NCBI GenBank assembly: GCA_022823085.1
Contig: JAJDXV010000150.1
Location: 1-46,958, forward strand
DNA: 46,958 nt
Direction of reading: 5' to 3'
Origin: Candidatus Poribacteria bacterium
Lineage (GTDB): Bacteria; Poribacteria; WGA-4E; WGA-3G
The notes under the pieces are model-generated. The model did no database searches, was not told the DNA's origin, and saw nothing but the letters and a program-made list of their open reading frames with translations. Position numbers and translations under genes: made by a program. Below are positions 41,391 to 46,958 of the stretch, piece by piece; position 1 is the stretch's first letter; every line of letters begins with the position of its first letter.

Positions 41391-42785
41391 TTATACACCA
41401 CCTTCGATTTCTGATGTAGACTTTTCACGGGCAGCCATCTGGACCACAGCCGGTAACAACCCATAGATGCCCCAAAACGGTACACCAATCGCATCGCCGT
41501 TTAAGAGGTTGTTAACCGTAAAATGCACCATCAAAGAAATCTCCGCTGCCATCAATCCAATAACGATAGAACGGTAAAAGCCGTCGTCCATTGTTCTCAA
41601 TGCCCGAAATCCGTAGCGTAAGAAAGCGAAATTCAGCCATACCCATACGCCTAACCCAACGACACCCAATTCCGCCATCACTTGGAGGTACTCACTATGC
41701 GCGCCGAGTTGGTACTGCGCCGTGTAACTCCCAACGAGTGCGACATCTTCTTCATAAAGCATCGCGAATGCCCCGTAGCCTTTTCCTAAAATAGGGTTTT
41801 CAACGAACATCACTAACGCCTGACCCCATCGGAGGAGACGCGCTCGATTTGAAGCATAACTGACATCCACAGCAGAAGAAACCCGTTCAATAACGATGTC
41901 GTAGACACCCGGTAAGCTCAGACATACGAGAAAAATAACACCCGCCGCGCCGATAAACACGATCTTTTTATGCGTAACGCCTCTTCCGAGTTGGAGCAGC
42001 ATAAAACCGACTGCAACGATGACAGAGAGCCAGACCCCACGCGAGAAGCACATCAGGAGCCCCATACCGAAACAGAGGAACCACGCCGTCCATAACACTC
42101 GGTCGTAGATGCCGTTGTCAAACAGGAGACGGCTAAGGCAGACCAAAAAGAAAATTGCGGTGAATGCACCATAAACCGAGTAATTCGTAAACGGCGCGCG
42201 CCGATAAGCACTCGTCCACTGCCACGCGTCAATATGGTAAATTAAGACAATAACCGTCCAGATGACAGCGATCGCAGCAGAAGGAAAAGTAGCAATAAAC
42301 AGCCGTTTCAGAGCCGCTCTGTTTCGGATAACAGCATAGACAATGACACTAAACAGGATATACACCGTCGCACGCAGCGCGCCTTTAAGGGTGCCAAAAA
42401 GATCCGGCGTATTGACGGCTGAGAGGAACGTAACAAAGATATAGAGGCAAAGCGGAACGAAGAAAGGAAAAGTGTCCTCCGATTTCTCTTTCTGTAACGC
42501 TCGATCCACTATTTTTTGTAGGCAGTAAACAGCAACAAGTATGCCTAATAGCGGTTCTGTCGGGGTTTGAATCTCAAAACGTCCAGGGAGGATATAGCGA
42601 AATGAAAACGGCAGCATAACCAACAGCAGATAGACCGCGAGTTCCATACCGAAAAAGACAAAAGCGGCAGTTGCTGCCAGCAAACTGAAAAGTGGGAGTG
42701 GCGTATCGGCATATTTACCGATAATGCCTCCGAATATGAGACAGACCACAAAAGGAAGGAGTCGCTTGCCGTGTTTTAAAAACAT
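41391..42785 (-). CDS. O-antigen ligase / polymerase family (Wzy_C) membrane protein
   Basis: 464 residues with about twelve transmembrane helices. The family signature sits in the C-terminal half: MCFSRGVWLSV, VMFVENPILGKGYGAF, and GAHSEYLQVMAELGVVGL in the large periplasmic loop. Such proteins attach or polymerise polysaccharide on a lipid carrier at the periplasmic face. It could use the product of the nucleotidyltransferase at 33398 and the UppS lipid, but no compact glycan operon is seen. The ATG directly follows AAGGG, an unusually short spacing. Confidence 0.85.
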   Translation of the reverse strand: MFLKHGKRLLPFVVCLIFGGIIGKYADTPLPLFSLLAATAAFVFFGMELAVYLLLVMLPFSFRYILPGRFEIQTPTEPLLGILVAVYCLQKIVDRALQKEKSEDTFPFFVPLCLYIFVTFLSAVNTPDLFGTLKGALRATVYILFSVIVYAVIRNRAALKRLFIATFPSAAIAVIWTVIVLIYHIDAWQWTSAYRRAPFTNYSVYGAFTAIFFLVCLSRLLFDNGIYDRVLWTAWFLCFGMGLLMCFSRGVWLSVIVAVGFMLLQLGRGVTHKKIVFIGAAGVIFLVCLSLPGVYDIVIERVSSAVDVSYASNRARLLRWGQALVMFVENPILGKGYGAFAMLYEEDVALVGSYTAQYQLGAHSEYLQVMAELGVVGLGVWVWLNFAFLRYGFRALRTMDDGFYRSIVIGLMAAEISLMVHFTVNNLLNGDAIGVPFWGIYGLLPAVVQMAAREKSTSEIEGGV

Positions 42786-42794
42786 CCCTTAGGA

Positions 42795-42880
42795 GTTAAC
42801 AGTTTCCAGTTAACAGCTTCCAGAAAAGAAATACTGTGTTATCCGCACATCTCTTAACTGGGTACTGGGCACTGGTTACT
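42795..42880. repeat. Palindromic word repeat built on CAGTTAAC / ACTGG
   Basis: Tandem CAGTTAACAG(C/T)TTCC-type words on the left (CCAGTTAA at 42806-42813) face TTAACTGG (42854-42861) followed by ACTGG words on the right. The unit can fold as a hairpin and fills the gap between the O-antigen ligase-like gene and the small barrel gene. Confidence 0.55.
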
Positions 42881-42891
42881 TCTCCCACCGG

Positions 42892-43578
42892 TTAAAATTT
42901 CATTTTTACACCCAACCCGATTGCAGTACCATCTAAAATCAGGTTAAGCGGTGTAGAACCGGTCGTCTCCACGGTATTGAGGATGCGTTTCAACTCAAGG
43001 TTGACAGCAAGATTATGTTCCCACTGCATCACTTCTGCACCGATCAGGACATATCCGGTTGGACCGGCGGAACTATCGTCGAAACTGATGCCTTGGGTTT
43101 CAATCAGGTCAATTGCGCTACCGCTAAAACCCGTCCCCAAAAAACCGACACCACCACCGAGATAGATCGGAAGAAAATCGGAGAGCAGGACCGGACGATA
43201 GATGAATTGATACGAAACAGGGATCAGTGTGGCAGAGAGGTTCGCGGATAGAGGTGGCGGGATATCGAGTTCCATCTGCCAATATCCGATCTCAATACGG
43301 GAATCTAATTCTGGTGTGTGTTCAAATACAACGGAAATCGTTGGCAACAGTGCACCCGGTATTCGCGACACACCGACGGTCTGAAGAATAGCCGTTAAAT
43401 CACCTAACTCCGGCTTATATGAAAAAAGCGAAAGTTGAAACGCTGGAAAACGGAGGTGTTCACCCAAAAAATCTCGGACAGGGGACGGTCTTAACGCTGT
43501 GGTATCAACAGCATCCGTGGAGGTTAGGCACGTCATTAGGAGTATAAGAGACAGGAAACATGCAAATACCAGACGCAT
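42892..43578 (-). CDS. Small exported beta-barrel protein
   Basis: 228 residues: signal peptide (VFACFLSLILLMTCLTSTDA), then about eight alternating amphipathic strands with Gly-rich turns (LPIYLGGGVGFLGTGF, PTGYVLIGAEVMQW) and a C-terminal strand ending in Phe (GTAIGLGVKMKF), as in outer-membrane barrels of the OmpW/OmpA-like size. AGGAGC lies about 8 bases before the ATG. No specific family recognised. It may share the envelope role of the OmpA lipoprotein encoded just upstream on the same strand. Confidence 0.7.
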   Translation of the reverse strand: MRLVFACFLSLILLMTCLTSTDAVDTTALRPSPVRDFLGEHLRFPAFQLSLFSYKPELGDLTAILQTVGVSRIPGALLPTISVVFEHTPELDSRIEIGYWQMELDIPPPLSANLSATLIPVSYQFIYRPVLLSDFLPIYLGGGVGFLGTGFSGSAIDLIETQGISFDDSSAGPTGYVLIGAEVMQWEHNLAVNLELKRILNTVETTGSTPLNLILDGTAIGLGVKMKF

Positions 43579-43624
43579 ATCAATGAGCTCCTTATCCCAC
43601 GAATGCTATAGCGGAGTGAAGTAA

Positions 43625-43657
43625 CAACGGTGGGCGGGAAGACCCCGCCCCTACGTT
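43625..43657 (-). terminator. G+C-rich hairpin after the OmpA-like gene
   Basis: GGGCGGG (43632-43638) pairs with CCCGCCC (43644-43650) around a 5-base loop, and outer CAACG pairs with CGTTG. It lies just downstream of the leftward OmpA-like gene. No T run is present, so it may be a dispersed palindrome rather than an intrinsic terminator. Confidence 0.5.
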
Positions 43658-43672
43658 GAAACGAAAGTTAGC

Positions 43673-44545
43673 CTACATAGATGCGCCCGCGGGGAGCAGA
43701 ATGATTTCAGCGCGGCGATTCATCGCTCTGCCAGCGGCAGTATTTTGCGAGGCGACAGGTTTGGTATGTGCCATACCGACTGCCTCAATTCTGGCGGCAT
43801 CAATCCCTTTGGACTGTAGGTATTTCGATGCTGAATTGGCGCGTGCTTGTGAGAGGTCCCAGTTGCTTCTAAAGCCACCGCGCAACACCGGCGTACCGTC
43901 AGCGTGCCCAGCAACGACAATTTTCGCATCGGATGCCATGAGCTGATCAACAACACCGTCGAGCATCTCTTTTGCTTTGCTGGATAAACCGGTCTGTCCG
44001 CTACCGAAATTGACAGTCGCAACCAACATCGGTTTCTTGGCTGCCTCTATTGCGTTCATAGCGACCTGTTCTTTCACAGCCATCAGTTCAGATTGAATCT
44101 GCTTTATCGCTGTACTGTTCGCTTGACCAGCCTGCCCTACAGCATCAATCTGTTTTCGCAATTCGGCATCTCCGCTTTTCGCAGCGTCCATCGCCTCTTT
44201 GCCTTGCATATCAATGGCTTTCGTTAGGTCCGCACGGAGTTGCGCATCCTGTTCTTTCGCTCTCTGTTCGGCAGCAGCGATCGTGTCGGCATCACCTTGC
44301 TGAGACGCGGCAATCGCCTCTTCCTTGGCCGCGGAGATTGCCTCCGGTGTATCTTTAATATGCTGATCAACTTTGCCTTCTAACATTGTCACTGTGTTTG
44401 ATATGTCAGAATCGGCTTGTTGCATCTGTGCGACATGTTCATTCTTCCACATATCAAACTCTTCTTGACTCAACTTGCCGCAACTAGTAACAACAAGCGC
44501 GACGCCGAGAAGCGCAATAATTGTGAAAGCGGTTCTACTTAGCAT
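43673..44545 (-). CDS. OmpA-family lipoprotein with a long coiled coil
   Basis: 290-residue lipoprotein. Lipobox VTSC places Cys22 as the lipidated residue. Residues about 25-165 are Ala/Glu/Lys/Gln-rich coiled coil (AAKEEAIAASQQGDADTIAA and related heptads). Residues about 175-285 form an OmpA peptidoglycan-binding domain (VNFGSGQTGLSSKAKEMLDG, GHADGTPV, LSQARANSASKYL, AGRAMNRRAEI). It should tether the outer membrane to the cell wall across the periplasm. A strong AGGAGG precedes the ATG. The leader is long, as the likely promoter is about 270 bases upstream. Confidence 0.92.
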   Translation of the reverse strand: MLSRTAFTIIALLGVALVVTSCGKLSQEEFDMWKNEHVAQMQQADSDISNTVTMLEGKVDQHIKDTPEAISAAKEEAIAASQQGDADTIAAAEQRAKEQDAQLRADLTKAIDMQGKEAMDAAKSGDAELRKQIDAVGQAGQANSTAIKQIQSELMAVKEQVAMNAIEAAKKPMLVATVNFGSGQTGLSSKAKEMLDGVVDQLMASDAKIVVAGHADGTPVLRGGFRSNWDLSQARANSASKYLQSKGIDAARIEAVGMAHTKPVASQNTAAGRAMNRRAEIILLPAGASM

Positions 44546-44818
44546 GGATTCCTCCTAATTTTTTACAACATTTCAGAACGCCCCTTGGGAATCAGAATCA
44601 TTCATTTAACCTGCAGTCACCAAGCTACGTCCGAAATTAAATAAACTCTGTTTTCTCGGAATTCTTCTCAAATCCCGTTTTGAATGTATGTATGCAGACG
44701 AAATCGTCACCTGACCTAAGCGCAGACAATAATTTTTAAACGCCAGAAATTGCATCGCGAACTTGCAAAATACAGAAGACCTATAAGCAATTGACCCTCA
44801 CAGGTGCCTTTACTATAA

Positions 44819-44848
44819 ATTATATCATTTTTCTCTAAAAAAAGTCAA
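44819..44848 (-). promoter_or_regulatory. Promoter of the OmpA-like lipoprotein
   Basis: On the minus strand, TTGACT (44848-44843), 18 bases, then a consensus TATAAT (44824-44819). Transcription should start near 44812, giving a leader of about 265 bases that includes the short perfect palindrome GACGAAATCGTC (44697-44708). The remaining 44546-44818 stretch has no gene. Confidence 0.6.
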
Positions 44849-44898
44849 AAGTTTTTTTTCATGCTTACCCATAGCATTTGATGGATCCTAAAATCCTC

Positions 44899-44927
44899 TT
44901 GATTTTTCATTGCAAATAAGGTAAAAT
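44899..44927 (+). promoter_or_regulatory. Promoter of the M48 peptidase gene
   Basis: TTGATT (44899-44904), 17 bases, TAAAAT (44922-44927). It is divergent from the OmpA-like promoter, with about 50 bases between the two -35 boxes, and lies about 95 bases before the peptidase ATG. Confidence 0.5.
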
Positions 44928-45023
44928 TCAGCATCCACTTTTCTCAGAAAACGAAGCAAAAAGCGTGCATCGCAAGCACCACTAGAAGAACATCACCTCA
45001 CGAACAAAGGGATTACCGACAGC

Positions 45024-46382
45024 ATGGGACAGATAAGCATTATTTTAATCACAGGTTTACTCTTCCTTTTCTCCTTTGAACCGCTGCAAAGCACCCTGAA
45101 CATCAGCGATATGCAGGTGGTTTTCTGGACGATCATATTGACGGGGTTCCCTGTGCTTATCACGTGTTTCGTGACGGCGTACGTTGCGCGTACATTTCCA
45201 GCAGATAAAGAGGAAAACCTACCGAAGCTCTATCGTCTACGACGCTTCATGATCGTCTTTGAGTGTATCAGTTTAGCGGCATATCTCTGCAATCTTTACC
45301 TGCTGAATTTACCAGCATTGATTAACAAACACCTCGCATTCTTCCCGATGGAACACCTCCGCCAAACAGTCGCTTTGCTGCCACTCCTAATCGGACTCAT
45401 CTGTATCCGGCTTGCATTTTACCAAGTGAGTCGCCTCCAAACGAATCACTACCGCGAAGTCGCGAGCCTCCAATTCAAGTTCCTGCTCATCCCTCTGCTA
45501 CCGATGTTCGTTTACTTCGTGATAATAGACGCTTTGCAGTGGCTTCCGTATTCAGCGAAGGTCTTCATTACGGAACATCCGTATGTGCTCATCGGGTTGA
45601 TCCTGCCGGTGATCGCCTCAGCGTATGTCCTCGCGCCATTACTCATGCAGCTTCTATGGAAAACAAAACCGCTGGCACCCGACTCGGTCCTGAAGGAAAA
45701 ATTGGACCGTTTAACAAAACAGAGCGGTATAAAATATCGGGACATTGTGGTGTGGCAAACCGGTTCGCTGATGATAGCAAACGCTGCAGTCGCAGGGACG
45801 CTTCCAAGGAACCGCCGAATTTTCCTAACAGACGCACTCCTCGAATACTTTACTGACGAAGAAATCGAAACCGTCGTCGCCCATGAACTCGGACATATCC
45901 GCTACAGACACATTCCGACCTATATGCTCTTCTCCCTTTTCTATCTATTGAGCTACCCATTTTTCTACGTCTTTGTTGAGGCACCGTTAGTCACGCATTT
46001 CGGCGAATCGCAAATCTTAGCAACTTTAATTTTGTTAGTATTTCTAACTGTCTATTTTGTGTTCATCTTCCGGTATTTGTCAAGGCGTTGCGAGCATCAG
46101 GCGGACCTATACGCCCTCGCACTGACAGGAAAACCGGAAGCCTTTGAAAACGCTTTGCTGAAATTGGCAGTGTTGAACGCCGTACCGAAATCAATCCGTC
46201 GTTTTTTTGAAATCTTCAACACGCACCCGTCTATTCATCGGCGGATCGACTTCATCAATCAGTGGATAGAACAACGTTCCGCGATTCAACGCTATAAAAA
46301 ATACCTGCTTGAGGTCAAAATCTTAATCGTCTTGCTCCCGATATTCGGTATCCTTGCCTGGCTACTGTTCATAAAGGCATGA
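45024..46382 (+). CDS. M48-family membrane metallopeptidase
   Basis: 452-residue integral membrane zinc protease of the M48 (HtpX/CAAX protease-like) family. Four or five transmembrane helices occupy residues 1-215. The catalytic motif is HELGH at 287-291 and the third zinc ligand is Glu357 in RRCEHQADLYAL; HPSIHRRIDFI near the C-terminus is also typical. The active site should face the cytoplasm and act on membrane proteins. An AAAGGGAT lies before the ATG. It has its own promoter and is divergent from the OmpA lipoprotein. Confidence 0.9.
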   Translation: MGQISIILITGLLFLFSFEPLQSTLNISDMQVVFWTIILTGFPVLITCFVTAYVARTFPADKEENLPKLYRLRRFMIVFECISLAAYLCNLYLLNLPALINKHLAFFPMEHLRQTVALLPLLIGLICIRLAFYQVSRLQTNHYREVASLQFKFLLIPLLPMFVYFVIIDALQWLPYSAKVFITEHPYVLIGLILPVIASAYVLAPLLMQLLWKTKPLAPDSVLKEKLDRLTKQSGIKYRDIVVWQTGSLMIANAAVAGTLPRNRRIFLTDALLEYFTDEEIETVVAHELGHIRYRHIPTYMLFSLFYLLSYPFFYVFVEAPLVTHFGESQILATLILLVFLTVYFVFIFRYLSRRCEHQADLYALALTGKPEAFENALLKLAVLNAVPKSIRRFFEIFNTHPSIHRRIDFINQWIEQRSAIQRYKKYLLEVKILIVLLPIFGILAWLLFIKA

Positions 46383-46414
46383 AACAATAGCAGTTGCAAC
46401 ATCCGACAAGGAAT

Positions 46415-46765
46415 TTATTCCTTTTCAGTCGCAGAATCCTCTTCTGCACGCTGAGTCGCGGGTTCCAGATCGGTTTCAGTATCCTCTTCAATCGCGAACT
46501 GCAGCCGCTCCACTATACGGTGCAATGGCAATTCGTACTCTTCTTGGAGACGACGCTTCTCATCAGCGATGTGGAAGGCAACGAGTAACGGAACCCTCTG
46601 CTCGTCAAACCCTTTTCTAAGATAGGATTCAACTAAACTCTTGACATAGTCAATGAGCTCAGCGATGGCTTCCGCCGTTAATTCCTCAGTCGGTTTGATC
46701 GTATAAGAAGTTCCGAGTATAACAAAGCGAATTGGCTTATTAAGATCGTGTTCTTGCTGTTCCAT
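46415..46765 (-). CDS. zapA: Cell division protein ZapA-like
   Basis: 116-residue protein with the ZapA layout: a short beta-rich N-terminus (IRFVILGTSYTIKP), a helical core with ELTAEAIAELIDYVKSLVESYL, and PLLVAFHIADEKRRLQEEYE leading into a coiled coil. The acidic C-terminal tail (EEDTETDLEPATQRAEEDSATEKE) is longer than in most ZapA proteins. ZapA binds FtsZ and bundles filaments at the division ring. The call rests on the family pattern, not on an active site. It converges with the M48 peptidase gene. Confidence 0.7.
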   Translation of the reverse strand: MEQQEHDLNKPIRFVILGTSYTIKPTEELTAEAIAELIDYVKSLVESYLRKGFDEQRVPLLVAFHIADEKRRLQEEYELPLHRIVERLQFAIEEDTETDLEPATQRAEEDSATEKE

Positions 46766-46799
46766 TATGTCGTTATTGACCCCTTTCGTATACTTTATC

Positions 46800-46932
46800 G
46801 TTATAGGTTATAGGTTATAATACCATTTCTAAAAGTTTATATTCCATTAACCGTACACCGGCTACCCAGGCCCGGTAGGTTCGGTTTTGCGGTGTACTCA
46901 CCCAAATGCGATCTGCATTCCAACCGAACCGG
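46800..46932. repeat. Dispersed repeats at the right edge
   Basis: GTTATAG words occur in tandem at about 46799-46820. Then a palindromic unit: CCCGGTAGGTTCGGTT (about 46870-46887) faces AACCGAACCGGG (about 46921-46932), with a two-base bulge. The loop contains GCGGTGTACTCACCCAAATG, which in reverse complement resembles the middle of MITE copies A and C. No gene is supported from 46766 to the end. Confidence 0.6.
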
Positions 46933-46958
46933 GCATAGTTCAAAAATGGTGGCACTTT

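Noticed and set aside
1..46958. tRNA or rRNA genes in the gaps
   Set aside because: I looked for T-loop motifs and rRNA words in all intergenic stretches and found none. A covariance-model scan would be the decisive test.

Overview
The window looks like a contig from an uncultured, probably sponge- or seawater-associated bacterium, most likely of Candidatus Poribacteria. This is an inference. It rests on the gene mix: a phytanoyl-CoA dioxygenase-type oxygenase, an amidohydrolase, a sugar-phosphate isomerase/epimerase, a sulfatase-like enzyme, a DUF6785-like membrane protein, and surface proteins ending in FlgD/T9SS-type sorting domains beside PorV-like barrels. It also rests on the many short palindromic repeats between genes. 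No rRNA, tRNA, CRISPR array or transposase gene was found. Most genes have a recognisable Shine-Dalgarno (SD) sequence, several with TTG or GTG starts.

Layout. 1-2300: an A+T-rich type II restriction-modification pair, with a Dam-like (D12) adenine methylase overlapping an EcoRI-family endonuclease. 2382-7786: an amidohydrolase, then an ABC ATPase with two tandem paralogous permeases. 7788-9536: a near-consensus promoter driving TcmP and its DUF5131 (phage Gp37/Gp68) three-Cys partner. 9571-11068: an unknown protein and a ZIP-type metal transporter. 11058-20706: a cell-surface block with a GH67-N-like secreted protein, a discoidin lipoprotein, SppA fused to an N-terminal beta-barrel, Pcm, a PorV-like barrel and an Fn3/FlgD protein. 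20929-24238: a Ycf48-like propeller, a PLP aminotransferase and homoserine kinase. 24299-27166: a full-length P-type ATPase homologue in which every catalytic motif is altered. 27282-29246: a large polytopic membrane protein.

29562-33308 is a rightward run of uppS, an HtrA-like protease fused to a holin-4/YvlD-like membrane domain, an isomerase/epimerase and rsgA. 33398-36029 runs leftward: a sugar nucleotidyltransferase, then a RipA-like membrane protein, a small membrane protein and a PhyH oxygenase. 36658-39885 holds an MDR dehydrogenase with an odd leader hairpin and a 14-blade WD40 protein. 39989-44545 runs leftward: a sulfatase-like enzyme with a Thr nucleophile, an O-antigen ligase-like protein, a small barrel and an OmpA lipoprotein. 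The window closes with an M48 peptidase (+) and a ZapA-like gene (-).

The strongest candidates for something undescribed are the catalytically dead P-type ATPase, the barrel-SppA and HtrA-holin fusions, and the TcmP/DUF5131 pair. Four copies of a MITE-like element with perfect or near-perfect 12-bp terminal inverted repeats are spread across the window, and parts of it recur as separate modules elsewhere.
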